Made by a program: the position numbers and the translations under genes. 64,000 bases of DNA, taken from assembly GCA_029783825.1 (NCBI GenBank), contig JAREIK010001332.1, positions 2,342,314 to 2,406,313 on the forward strand, given 5' to 3'. The notes below the pieces were generated by a model. The model saw only the letters and a program-made list of their open reading frames with translations. It did not search any database and was not told the origin of the DNA. This DNA is from Sapria himalayana. Taxonomy: Eukaryota; Streptophyta; Magnoliopsida; Malpighiales; Rafflesiaceae. How positions within the stretch are numbered: position 1 is the first letter of the stretch; each line of letters starts with the position of its first letter. This document shows positions 24,966 through 36,630 of the stretch, piece after piece.

Positions 24966-27060
24966 AGTGTCAACTGGTAGGGTCACTCAAGCACAACCTG
25001 TGGCACTGGCCAGACTTTGATGGCTATAGTGAACCTAGCTACAAAAAATCAAAAAAGAATTTTATAAAAATAGTTTTTTTAATTTGAAATCTCTATAAAT
25101 AGAGAAGAAATTTACAATTTTCATTCTTAATTTTTTCCTCTATCTCTGTCTCTCATTTGTGCTCTCTTTTCTCTCCCTCTCCTCCTTTGAACTTTAAATC
25201 TTTAACATATTATTTTTTTAAGTAATTATTTATTTAATTATTTAATTAATGAATTATGGCTTACTATTTATGCTTATGCATATATGATAAATGGTGGTGT
25301 GCCTATGCAACATGCCTCATGGTTAGATTTTAAAAGTGGTAGAGTTTTTACAAGAAAGTAATCTATGGTAATGATATTATTTTGTTATTTAATTTTTATG
25401 CATTTTACTTTTTTTAGTTTCATAATTTATTTAATAAATACAAATATTTATAAAAAATAACATATAGTCAATTTAATAATACTGAATATGAAATTGATAT
25501 AAATATATATAATAATGATAATCCCACCAAAATGTCAAAGACCAAAACTATGTTTTTTTCAATGGACTCGACCCATACATATTTTACACCAAAAAAAATA
25601 AAAAACTAGGCAAATTATAGTAGCGTTGATGCACTTTAAAATATTAAAAACATAAAAATTCTAAGGATATAAAAGAAGAATTAGCATAACTCCAACTTCC
25701 AGCCTTCTTATCATATGATTCTTTGGTTCGCAAGAAAAAAAGACATAATAAAATATTATAAGTGATAAAAACAACTAAAAATTAATAAAATTAGGAAATA
25801 TAGTGAAGTGGTGTATGTGATGTCTAATATTAGTCATTACGATACATCATTTGTTTGTCTCATCACCCATTATGTTGACTCAAAATATAAACTTAATAAA
25901 AAAATATTATAACTTTTTGAAATTCTCCGTCCTCATGATGACCCTGTTATATATGAGAGTATGATATTGATCTTTAGGAAATATAAAATATAGAATAAGA
26001 TATTTAGTATTACTTTCAATAATTCTTCTAATAATGGATTACCTATTAAGTATGTTTGTTACAACTATTGGAGACAAGACATTAGTTGAGATATTTTACA
26101 TTAGGTGCGTGTATCATTTAATTAACCTGACAATATAGGTGGGAATAAAAATTGTTTTTTTCACATTAGAAAAAATAAGAAATTCACTAAAATATCTTAC
26201 GATACTTAGTAGATAATAAGAGTTTTGTAATCTATGTTTGTCTTTGGGCCAAAAAAATACTAAATAAATGTGAAACACCATTAAAATTATACCTATTTTA
26301 TGTTAGAGTCATACGTTGGCTACCAACACGTAATATCCGACAATGTTAATATTAAGAGTAATAAACTTATTAATGATGATTTAGATTAGGATACAAAATT
26401 TTCTTTTATGAAATTTCTAAAGATTTTTCATGACATGATGAATATGTATTCATTCGTATACACTCTCAATACTATTAGTAGCATATACAATATTAGTAGC
26501 ATGTATAGCAAGAATAGACGTCATCCAGCATTTAGTGTCATGGCTATTAAAATGAAAATGAAGTATTTAAAATACTAGTAATCCATTCTAACTCTATATT
26601 GTTTGGTTGCTTGTATGGACCTCAGGGTAAAGGTTAAAGGGATAGAAAATATTTTGACATTCATATCCACGTATATAAACCATGTATTCCAAAATGAAGG
26701 GTTCATTCATGAAATATCAACTAACTTGTCTACATATTACAACACTATATATGGTAGTTGTATTCAGGCATCAAGTATGGACATGGATACTATATTTAGA
26801 GATGATGACTTCTTTATTCAATTAGTCAGAACCAAATAAATGTCTAGTCCATCGAATAGGTATCTCAATACTTAGCTACTGATTACTACTTTATCCTATC
26901 ACAAGATAATAATAAGAATTAGGATATTTTGCATTGGTAAAAATCATACGAATTCACCTATTCTCTGCTATCTAATCTAACACATAATCTACTAACTCTT
27001 CTAATATCTAATATAATATAAGAGTCTACTTTTTTGTGACAACCAACATTATTTCAAATA
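24966..27060 (+). mobile_element. Second hAT transposon, heavily decayed and probably truncated
   Basis: The left end near 24966 has AAGTGTCAACTGGTAGGG, a decayed hAT TIR, followed by a degenerate transposase co-linear with that of the hAT at 18264. No right TIR is found, so the 3' end is missing or unrecognisable. A short (AC)n/(AT)n microsatellite follows at about 27113-27144. Confidence 0.65.
25530..26990 (+). pseudogene. hAT transposase remnant
   Basis: Plus-strand pieces match the hAT transposase at 19138-21126 in the same order. The N-terminal part starts near 25532 (MSKTKT), a TFNNSSNNG-like block is near 26010-26040 and a VYTLNTISSIYNISSMY-like block is near 26450-26510. The frame at 26603-26839 begins with MVACMDLRVKVKGIENILTF, corresponding to the CLDVCMDTRIK region of the other copy. 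A last trace (RYLNT, TDYYFILSQ) is near 26860-26900. There are many more stops than in the first copy, so it is older. Internal TIR and GC-rich arms are mostly lost. Confidence 0.75.
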
Positions 27061-27344
27061 GAAGATGGAGATTGTGACTAGGTATTGTAGAAGTACTTGT
27101 ATACATGCATACATACACACACACACATATATATATATATATATTATGATTATTAAGTATTTACTTAAGTTTTTTTATTTGCATGGGAGCATTTGACTTG
27201 TGGGGTACCGCAAGGCCCAAACTTATAAAAGAATACTCATTTTTTTTATTTGTCTTACATGTTTATACTTCAATACACACACACACATGCCTAAGATTGT
27301 ATATTCAAAAATCAATTTTTTGATTCAATAAATTTTTCTATTCG
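27061..27344. other. Short unassigned stretch with microsatellite, ending in a C-run
   Basis: Contains (AC)n/(AT)n at about 27113-27144 and a second (AC)n near 27275. A homopolymer of about 11 C at 27345-27355 marks the place where host-gene homology begins to the right. No gene. Confidence 0.4.
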
Positions 27345-27359
27345 CCCCCCCCCCCTCTC

Positions 27360-28904
27360 TATCCTATCGTTCATGGCAACCCTAAACCAAAATAGCAATG
27401 TTCATAAGAAACTTCAAAAAAGCTAAGGGTTTTTAGATCATACTAGAAATTGACGGTGATGTTCATAACACCCATCATGTTAGAATTTTAATTAGAAAAT
27501 ATGATGCCATTACCGTAAAAGTAGTGACAATAACTCTGTCACATCCTTGGTGCTGTTGGAGATTCCACAAGAGATCAAGTCATAGCATGATCCCTCTAGG
27601 CCTCTCCTCCGGTGAGGCTTCAATTCTATCTTCACAAAGAAAGTCCAGTAGCACAGATATTGATGCCTTCCTTAGAGAATCTTGCAATCCATTAATTGGA
27701 ATGACTAATCCAGACATCATTGCCTTACTATAACAATGAAATTCAAGAAGCTGCACGAAACAAGAATTACACTTGGTAGGCACCTGCAATTGAAGCATGC
27801 CCATTGTCAAAAAAAATAAAAAAAGAAAAAACAAGTAGGAGATGATGAAGAATGTAATACACACACTTCATAGTATATCTACATTGCAAGGAACAATTTG
27901 CTCTAGTTTATCCCTGAAAGGTATGCGTTTGACTAAGGTCTTCTTACTATGCAGAATCCTTTGCAGAGTTCTTGCAGCAACCTCGCGTAATCTGTCAATC
28001 TTTTCCACAACATGCTTAGCAATGCCTATCACCACATTGGTAGCCATGTCTTCATCAAAGAACGTCACTACCTCGGTGTCTTCCTCATTTTTAGCTGCTA
28101 GATGTGATTTTTTAGGAGAAGATGATACATCACAGAGAATGTAAGCACACACCTCGATACCTTCAAAGGCTACCTCGCGAACCCAAGAACCAACATCTCC
28201 TTTGTTATCGACAAAATAGTCATCCAGAGCTTCAAATAAACTAGCCATTACATTTTCCTTTATCGGATAATAGATGAGTAAGTGAGAACTAGGAGCCAAT
28301 TTTCATGGGCAAGTGTTTGAGATAGAGAGATGAGCCCTCTGATAGCATTCACCCTTGCTTCGACATTTATGGTCTCGGCATCACTCTGCACCTCAATCTC
28401 ACCGAGCTTGAAGACAACCTCTCTCCATTTATGAGCCAATAACCCATTGAAAGAACTCCTAGGGCTAAAATAGAGCCCCATCTGATAGTTGTGTTTTAAT
28501 CAAAAAGCTGTTGTAGTTACTTTGAGGTCACACCAGCTGCATCACCATTATCTGGAGGAACCAGGTATGCCCGAACAAAGGGTATCAGGGCACCAATAGC
28601 TGAGTTCTGTGAAGTTGAAAGGGGAAGAAGATAAATGGAGCTATGATGATATAATGGATCATGTTGGAAAGAAAATAACTTGAAAAGTGCAGCACCACCT
28701 GTATATGAGGGTTGGTATGCCTCAAGTTCTCATCGACGGTATAAATCAGAATTTGTGTTATCCTTTCGAATAATGGTAAATGACACAATACAATACATTC
28801 TATCAATCAGGAGACAGCGACGCACATCATCTCTCCCCCCTTACCCCGATAAAGATTAGCTTTCTCAATTGCATCAACTATGCCAGCTACATCTTTTTGC
28901 TTAT
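27360..28904 (-). pseudogene. TBCD: Fragment of the tubulin-folding cofactor D (TBCD) gene, intron-containing
   Basis: Read on the minus strand, three exon-like blocks match plant cofactor D, the HEAT-repeat protein that helps assemble tubulin heterodimers. Block A, 28904-28699, follows a CTCTTTTGCAG acceptor and reads [19 protein letters not shown] and [13 protein letters not shown] intron (28698-28607, 92 bp) follows in phase 0. Block B, 28606 to about 27862, reads NSAIGALIPFVRAYLV, VNAIRGLISL and DNKGDVGSWVREVAFEGIE. Block C, from about 27790 after TTGCAG, has GLQDSLRKASISVLLDF and LDLLWNLQQ, fading near 27360. Stops (for example in AVS*LIEC) and at least two frameshifts kill it. It lacks both gene ends and abuts a CACTA arm on its 5' side. 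Gene identity is from motif recognition; capture by the transposon is inference. Confidence 0.85.
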
Positions 28905-28954
28905 CTGCAAAAGAGAGTTTTTTTTACAAATGGCCTCGCTCACTACATTATTCC

Positions 28955-31440
28955 GATCAAATCTAAAAATAGTTATAAATACTTATATATAGAATGGCAT
29001 ATGATTATAAAATTTTACAAGTGTTTAGATATAATATTTGTGTTTAAAATATTTTTATAAATATTACATATATATAATTATATATATGCAACACTTTTAT
29101 AAATATTATATAGTATATATATCACATTTTATAAACATTTAAATATTTTATATTTATTTAAAATTAATATGTTAAATAAATGTTTACAAAAATGTATAAA
29201 CATTTTATATGTTATATAATTGTTAAATAAAAAATTATATAAATGGATAGTTTTATGTAAATGTTGTATAGATATTTATAAACATTAATACTTATGTATA
29301 AATATTTATATATAACATTATATATTTATATAAACATATCAATGTTTATATATAATGTAATACGTTTATATATATTAATGCATAGATATTTATAAATAAT
29401 GTCATACGATTATATAAATGTATAAAAGTTTATATATAATATTATCTGGTTATAATATTATTGGAGATAATAAAAATAGAACTCATAAACATTAAGTTTG
29501 TTTTTTATTAAGTTACAAAAGCAGAAAACATAAAGCATAATTTTTTTTCTAAAGTTACAGAAGCAGAAAACATTAAGCATAATTATTTTTAAGTTACAAA
29601 AGCTAAAAATAATATGCAAACATTTAGTATTTGAAATCCATAAACCCCAAAAAAATTAAATAGTAAAAGAATAAAGTTTACGTTAACCATTTATTATTTT
29701 ATTAATGGTGTAGAGTCAAAATCATATAAGTGATATAAAAATAGAAGAAAAAAGAAGAAAAATTGAGAAAAAATTAAAAAAAAAATCAAACCCAAATATT
29801 CTGTAAAAACCAAACTCTACTAGTTGTAATCAAATTGAGAGAGACAGAGATATGTATATAGCATTCCAAAGGAGAATAGCAATGATAATATTACCTGGTA
29901 ACAAGGGGATGTAGAATTTATAGGTTGCTCTCGTAGTCACATTTCACTTCTCCTCTCTTCATCCTCGAAAGATAGAAAAAATATTTAAGTGCTTAATCCC
30001 TTAGCTTTTTTTTCATGGAAACTATAAATAAAAATTTGGATGTAAATATATAGAAAATAAAGAGACAAAATTATAAATGTAAACTAAAATTATAAAAAAA
30101 AAATAATTTAAATAAAAAAATGAAATAGATTTTTATTTAATCATAAATGATATTATTTCAAAAATAAATAAAATAATATTATATAATAATAAAGTATCAT
30201 ATATATATATATATATATATTATGGTTATAAATTTTAAGAATTCAATTTATTTTTTATTGATATAATATGAAATAATTATAGAGGCATAGAATTTGAATC
30301 TTTTAGTCATTATAAAATTGAATCTTTGAAGTGTTAATTTAATAACAACACTAAGATATTTATTTTTTAAATCATCAAAAATTTTTTGATGTAATTAAAA
30401 TTATATATCTACTAATCTTTAAATATCAATTTATTTTCTTTTAAATTTTATAAAAAATTTGAATTTTTTTTATAAATTAAAATTTTTAAATCTTTTAGTC
30501 ATTATTTTTTTAAAAGATTTTTATAATCATAAAAATATTTTTTTTAATTTAAATAATATAAATATTTACTTGTTTATTAGTTAATTCATATATTTTTATA
30601 AATTTTTTTTAATCAAACAATTGTTTATTTTAGTTTTTTATTAGTAGTAATTTTTTTATGTAATTTATTAATTAAAATATTTTAAAAATTATTATAATTA
30701 TATTATAAATTATATAATATTTTTTAATACAAATATTAAATTATCATAATTAAAAATTTCTGAAAAGTATTTTGTATAATTTTTAAATAATTTATAATCA
30801 AAAAAAATAGTTATTTTAGTCTTATTTAATATAAATTTTTATTCGTATTTATATATTTATAGAATTTTTTATTTATAATATTATATTTTTATAATTATAT
30901 GAGGAGATTGTATCTTTCAATGATCATTAATCTATAAACCATGACATATCTTTAATATAGAAAATTACAAAATATTAAAAATAATAATGCTTAAAAAATT
31001 AAATCATGATTTGTAACGAAAATTATCATTAGCCCAAATAGCTATGGAAAAATCCCTAGCTAAATACATATATTTTGAGAAAATAAACATTTAAGGAATA
31101 ATTGCTTCCAGATATATATAAAATCATAAAAAAATAAATTCAGATAATTATTTAGTGATGGATTTTGTCTCGTTCTAATTAGCTAGGGAAATTTTGTCGC
31201 TAAATTCATTGCTAAAATTCTTGCTTTTCTTTGCGTGAATATCTATGATAATATTAGTGACAGAAAATTTTCATTTGAACATTTCCATCGCTAATCCGTC
31301 TCGAAATTTTATTTTAATGCAAAATCAAAAATCTCTTGTTATTTCCTAGCTAATCCCTTACTAATTAGCTATGGATTTTTTTCCCTAGCTAAATTTTCCC
31401 ATCTAAATTTCTCTAGCTAAATATACATTTTCTTGTAGTG
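28955..31440 (-). mobile_element. CACTA 5' arm, inverted copy (about 2.5 kb), joined to the TBCD fragment
   Basis: Read on the minus strand from 31440, this begins CACTACAAGAAAATG and follows, in order, the first 2.5 kb of the CACTA element at 40859: subterminal CCCTAGCTAA / GTCGCTAAA repeats (31440 to about 31030), then an AT-rich non-coding arm, then a block with GAAGCAGAAAACATTAAG-like words, then ATATAT-rich sequence. Homology ends near 28955, where 50 bp of intron-like sequence leads into the TBCD exons. No transposase and no matching second TIR are seen to the left. The arm lies upstream of TBCD in sense orientation. Confidence 0.85.
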
Positions 31441-31743
31441 CATGATATAACCCCAAAGAAGTGATGTCACAACCTTAAGCATACAACACCATGTATTAAC
31501 CCTAAGTTTGAGTCACTCATGGTAATATTTCTTTAACTAATTCTAGGCCATTTTATTTTTTGAGAATCTAGAAAATATTTTTTTTTTGAATTCAAATTTT
31601 ACTCGGGGTTTTACGCATGATATAGAGGGGACCCATAATTGAAGTCCTAAATAACATTGATATCTATGAATATCCAAACCATACCATTATTACCAAAATA
31701 ATATTTATAACATCACATAATGAATATACAAGTACATAATATT
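31441..31743 (-). repeat. LTR-like repeat, third copy, left part (interrupted by Copia-1)
   Basis: About 31640-31743 corresponds to about 1190-1265 at the left edge of the window (TATTACC, then ATATTTATAACATCACAT). Homology continues after Copia-1 at 36631. The first 200 bp (31441-31640) I cannot match. Its left border is the CACTA terminus. Confidence 0.55.
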
Positions 31744-32063
31744 TGTTGATCGAGCTCTTTGATTCGGTTGGTTTGGGCTTCTTATGTGGTGAAGTTACCA
31801 ATATGGCCTTATTATCGTTTAATAAAACAAACGCATCAATCACACTGTACACCTTTTTTAATTACTGCTTCTTTTATTAAATATTGAGCTTTGTATATAA
31901 GCTCAACCTTTTTCTCTTTTTGTAACTGGTGGACACGTTTATCAAGTTACTGGATTATTTCTCTCGTTGATATGTGATTTCCTCTTCTCCTAAACTCCTC
32001 TTCTTCTTCAAGTCTCTTCTCTGTAATTTTTGTTGAAGCAAGGATTGTTATTACAATACAACT
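31744..32063 (+). repeat. Copia-1 5' LTR
   Basis: 320 bp, TGTTG...CAACT. TATATAA at 31894-31900 is a likely promoter TATA box, 150 bp into the LTR. Confidence 0.93.
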
Positions 32064-32066
32064 ATC

Positions 32067-32077
32067 TGGTATCAGAG
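32067..32077 (+). promoter_or_regulatory. Copia-1 primer-binding site
   Basis: TGGTATCAGAG, complementary to the 3' end of initiator methionine tRNA, three bases after the LTR. The same site is used by Copia-2. Confidence 0.9.
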
Positions 32078-32339
32078 TTTCGTATCTATCTGAGATCAAC
32101 GGTTTTTTTTCGAACGATTATTAGAAAACTTCTCCCGAATAGAAAATTCTCAAATATCATTTCTAACATAATTTTTTTTCTTCTCAATTTCTTTAAATCC
32201 AATACAGCTCTGTCCAAATCTGAAAAAATTGTGTAATTTAAACCATAATTTCTATAAAATCTCCAAATTTCTGTTCAAATATTTTTAAAAATTTATCAAA
32301 TTAAAATATCATCTAGAAATCTAAGTTCATCAAGCTCTG

Positions 32340-33240
32340 GGTGGATCCCCATACCTTTGTTTGAAGGTGATAATTTTGATTATTGGCTTGTTAAAATGAA
32401 AATATTATTTATTTTACAAGACATGTGGAAGATTGTGGTTTTTGGATATACAGAATCGCCGATTATATCTTATCTGGAAGGAAAAGAATTCTTAGAAGAA
32501 AGAGAGTTGAGAAAGCTAAATGCAAAGACACAACTATTCATCCAACAGGGAGTTAGTAATGCCATATATCCTCGACTATTAGGATGTACTCAAGCCAAGG
32601 AGGCTTGGGATCTCCTAATTCAAGAGTTTCTGGGAGATAAGAAGGCTCGAGGAGCCCTTCTACCCTTTTTGAGGAAAGACTTTGAGAATTTGAGTATGAA
32701 TAACTCATATTCTCTCATTGAGTTCTCAATTTTTGGATGTTGTCAAACAACTGAAAAGTTATGGTGATAATATCTTAGAGACTTGATTAGTTGAGAAACT
32801 ATTAATATGTATGTCTGAAAAGTTTGATACAATTGTGGCTGTAATAGAAAAAACAAAGGATTTGACAAAGCAAATAATTCAACAAGTTCTGAATTTTCTT
32901 AAAGTCATATGAAAGCAGACTACTCAAATGAGCTGAAGTATCAGGAGAATCTACTATGCAATCAAGATGGAAAAACTAGCCAGTAAAGGAAGAGAGTCAA
33001 GCAGTAGAGACAAAATAATAAAAGACCAACCCCAAGATATGTGTCTAATAATAAAAATAGAAACAAAAATAAAATTAGTTTATTTCATCTTTACTTTCAA
33101 ATACCTTACATAAGGACTAACATATCTCTTGTAAAATATGCAAAAAATCAAACCATTTTGAGAAAGAGTGTTGGTTTTGAAAACAGAATTAGTTCCTATA
33201 TTGTAAAAGGTTTGGGCAGGCTTCGAAGGATTGTAGGATG
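32340..33240 (+). pseudogene. Copia-1 gag (UBN2-type) with zinc knuckle remnant, broken
   Basis: The first frame (32357-32767, 136 codons) begins FEGDNFDYWLVKMKILF, the usual start of Copia gag, and has ATNVS-like and AKEAWDLLIQEF blocks; then it shifts frame. The nucleocapsid part near 33110-33240 keeps only a partial CX2C (ICKKSNHFEKECW in a mixed frame). Gag packages the RNA into virus-like particles. The frames are interrupted by stops at 32765 and beyond. Confidence 0.85.
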
Positions 33241-33291
33241 AAGCACACATAGTGTGCTAGTTGTGTAGAGCAAATAATCTCTGTAGAACAC

Positions 33292-36200
33292 TTGTTTTAT
33301 GTAAATGAAATAAGAAATCAACCTTTACCCAACATGTGGTTTCTGGACAGTGGTTGCTCAAACCACATGTCTGTTAATCAAAACATATTTATGGATTTAC
33401 TTCCTATAGTAAATTCACAAGTAAAATTGGGCAATGAAGACTTTGCCGAGGCAAAAGCCAAAGGAAAAGTTTCTGTTCCTACTCCCACTAGAGTCAAGAT
33501 TATAAAAGATTTACTCTTAGTTCCAGCACCAGACCAAAACCTTCTAAGTGTGGGGCAATTGATGGAGAGAGAGGCTATAGATTGGTATATATAAATAACA
33601 CATATGATATATTTGATCATGAATCTGATCAAGCTTCATGGATTGTGAAGATGTCTAGTGGAAGGAGCTTTCCACCGATATTTAATCAGAAAATAGACAA
33701 AGCATTGACTATGAATGTTGGGTCCGAAGCCTCATTATGACATAGGAGGCTTGGGCACCTTAATTATTTCAGCCTAAAAAATATCTTTCAAAAACAACTT
33801 GTGAAAGTTGTACCCTCAAACATTGCCATTTCCACCACTGTCTATGAGGAATGCTCACTTGGAAAACATTCCAGCCAGAGTTTTCCCAAAAACTCTACTT
33901 GGAGAGCCTCTCAACCACTAGAACTAATACATGCTATCCATGGACCCATGTTAGTCTAGTCTCTAAAAAATAGTAACTACATTATATTGTTTGTCGTTGA
34001 CTGTACAAGAAATATGTGGGTTTACTTCTTAAAGCATAAGTCTGAAGCACTTGATTGCTTTAAGAAATTGATACTTGTTGAGAGACTGTCTAAACTAAGT
34101 GTAAAGCTACTTAGAATAGACAGAGGGGGTGAGTTCCTTTCATAGAAATTCATTAATTTTTATGAACTAAAAGGAATACATAGACAACTAACTACCTCTT
34201 ACTCACCTCAACAGAATGGTGTTGTGGAGAGAAAGAACAGAACCGTAAAGGAAATGACTATAAGTATTATGAATGAGAAAAACTTGTCTAAAGTCTATTG
34301 GGCAGAGGCAATGAATACTATAGTGTATGTGCTCAATAGATTCTCTACAAAAGCACTGCATAATCTCACAGCACTAAAGGCTTGGAGTGAGAGGAAACCA
34401 AGTGTTAATCACCTCTAGAACTAAGTTAGACTCCAAGAGTCTAAAATGTATATTAGATGTTACAGTCTACAATCCAAGAGCTATAGAGTATACTCACCAG
34501 AAACAAAATCATTACTGATAAGTAGAGATATAACCGTTGATGAAAATGCCAAATGAGATGAAGACTTCTATGATTCTGAAGTAAAAAATAAAGTCTACAA
34601 GGCTATAATATTGATGTTTCTACATGCAATAAAGAAGAATGCACTCCAAGGTATGGTTTACGCTCCCCTTCTGAGTCAGAGTCTGAAATAGAGGAATTAT
34701 ATGATATAACTATACCCATTTAATATAAATCATTGACTGACATATACCATAAATGTAATTATTCCTCATTTGAGTCTTTCAACTATAATGAGGCGATAAA
34801 ACATCAAGTCTGGATAAATGCAATGAAGACAGAATATTTATCATTGAAAAGAATCAAACCTAGACTTTAGTAGACTTACCCCCAAATAAACACAGCATAT
34901 GAATCAAATGGATATTTAAGATTAAGACTAGACCAAACTCTAATCAGCCTATGTATAAGGCTAGAATAGTGGCCAAGAGCTACTCCCAAAAAGTTGAAAC
35001 TGACTATCTAGAAACCTTTGCTTCATTAGCAAGGCTAGAAATAGTGAGGTTTCTAATAGCATTAGATGGACAAAAGGGTTGGAACTTGTTCCAATTAGAT
35101 ATCAAATATGCCTTCTTGAATGGAAAACTCGAGGTGATTTATGTAGAACAACCCCTTGGATTTGTAAAACAAGGAAGTGAGTACTGTGTTTATAAATTAA
35201 ACAAGTTCCTCATGCTTGGTATCAACAAATAAACTCTTACTTGTTGAATCAAGGATTTAAACATAGTAAGAGCAAGCCTACACTTTACATAAAAAAGGTC
35301 AAAATTCTAGAATTTTAATTATGTCAATATATGTAGATGATATAATTTTCACTAGTAACAAATCAGAATTAATAGATGACTTTAGAAGAGCAATTGAAAC
35401 TAAGGATGAAATTTCTTAAAATTTCTTAAAATTTTCACTAGTAACAAACCTAGGTAACTTAAAATATTTCTTAGGACTTGAAATTTCTCAAGACACAAGT
35501 GGTGAGTCCATTTCTCAAACTGCATACATACAATCTATATTAAAAAGTTATGGAATGAGTGATTGTAAACCTATCTTTACCCCTCTGGTTATAAACCAGA
35601 GATTGATTTCTGCCCAATGTAGATTAGTTAATGGAAAAGTATACAGAAGCTTAATAAGAAGCTTGCTGGATGCATCTGCCACAAGGCCATACATTATATA
35701 TTCTATTCACTTACTATCTTGGTTCATGCATGCACCTAATCACATACATAGTTGTGCTGCCAAAAAAGTTTTAAGATACCTCAAAGGAACCCTAGACTTA
35801 AATATCTTAGAACCAATCTCACTAAAATATTTAGGTTTTGTAATAGTGACTAGGGTGGATGTCCAAAGGATTATAGAAGTACCTCTGGATATATATTTAA
35901 CCTAGAAACCATGGCTATTTCTTGGCAGTCCAAGAAGCAATCGATAGTTTCTTTATCTACCATTGAAGCTGAATATGTTTCAACTTCAGTAGCTACATCT
36001 CAAGCCCTGTGGATGAGAAAGTTGTTGGCTGATTTGAATGAACCATTGAACTATCCAACTACAATACTTTGTGACAATCAATCGACTATATCCATGGCAG
36101 GCAATGTAGTTATGCATAGTAGACCAAAGCACATAGGTATTAAATACTACTTTATTAAAAATGTTATTGAGACTAATGAAATTAATTTGCTATTTTGTAG

Positions 36201-36315
36201 AATGGAGGAACAAGTAATAAATATCTTCACTAAGGCTTTACCTAGAGAGAAACTTGTCTATTTACGAGAAAAGCTTGGACTTACACCAACTACATCAAAT
36301 GGGAAGGATTGTTGA
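33292..36315 (+). pseudogene. Copia-1 pol (protease, integrase, RT, RNase H), broken
   Basis: Protease: WFLDSGCSNHM at about 33331-33363 keeps the DSG active-site triad. Pre-integrase and integrase: CSLGKHSSQSF near 33850, a core with DRGGEF near 34115-34140, then SPQQNGVVERKNRTVKEM (34203 onward) and KVYWAEAMNTIVYVLNR. RT: YKARIVAKSYSQKVETDYLE (34951 onward), LDIKYAFLNGKLEV, then YVDDIIF near 35330. RNase H: WQSKKQSIVSLSTIEAEYVS (35922 onward), CDNQSTISMAGNVVMHSR, ending LREKLGLTPTT. The integrase-RT-RNase H order is Copia. About ten frameshifts or stops and a small internal duplication at 35400-35450 disable it. Closest relative in the window is Copia-3 at the right edge. Confidence 0.93.
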
Positions 36316-36630
36316 TCGGACTCTTTGATTATGTTGGTTTGGGCTACTTACATGGTGAAGTTACCAATATGCCCTTACTGTCGTTTAATAAAACAAACGC
36401 ATCAATCACGTTGTACACCCTTTTAAATTACTACTTCTTTTATTAAATATTGAGCTTTGTATATAAGCTCGGTCTTGTTCTCTTTTCGTAACTACTGGAC
36501 ACATTTATCAAGTTACTGGATTATTTCTCTCGTTGATCTATGATTTCTTCTTCTCCTAAACTCTTTTCTTCTTCTCCAAGTCTCCTCTTTGAAATCCTTT
36601 TGAAACAAGGATTGTTATTACAATACAACA
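36310..36630 (+). repeat. Copia-1 3' LTR
   Basis: 321 bp, TGTTG...CAACA, preceded by a purine-rich tract AAATGGGAAGGA (about 36297-36308). Confidence 0.93.

Larger units (their letters stand above)
31744..36630 (+). mobile_element. Copia-1, complete but inactive Ty1/Copia retrotransposon, 4.89 kb
   Basis: LTRs at 31744-32063 and 36310-36630 both start TGTTGATC; the right one ends CAACA, the left CAACT after one change. Flanking 5-mers are ATATT (31739-31743) and ATATC (36631-36635), a 4/5 target duplication. A PBS and a purine-rich tract are in place. Inside, gag, protease, integrase, RT and RNase H appear in Copia order. The LTRs agree at roughly nine bases in ten by eye, so the insertion is not recent. 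It splits the third copy of the left-edge LTR-like repeat. Confidence 0.95.

Noticed and set aside
27524..28144. Plus frames over the cofactor D fragment
   Set aside because: The minus strand carries the recognisable exons; the plus frames are antisense.
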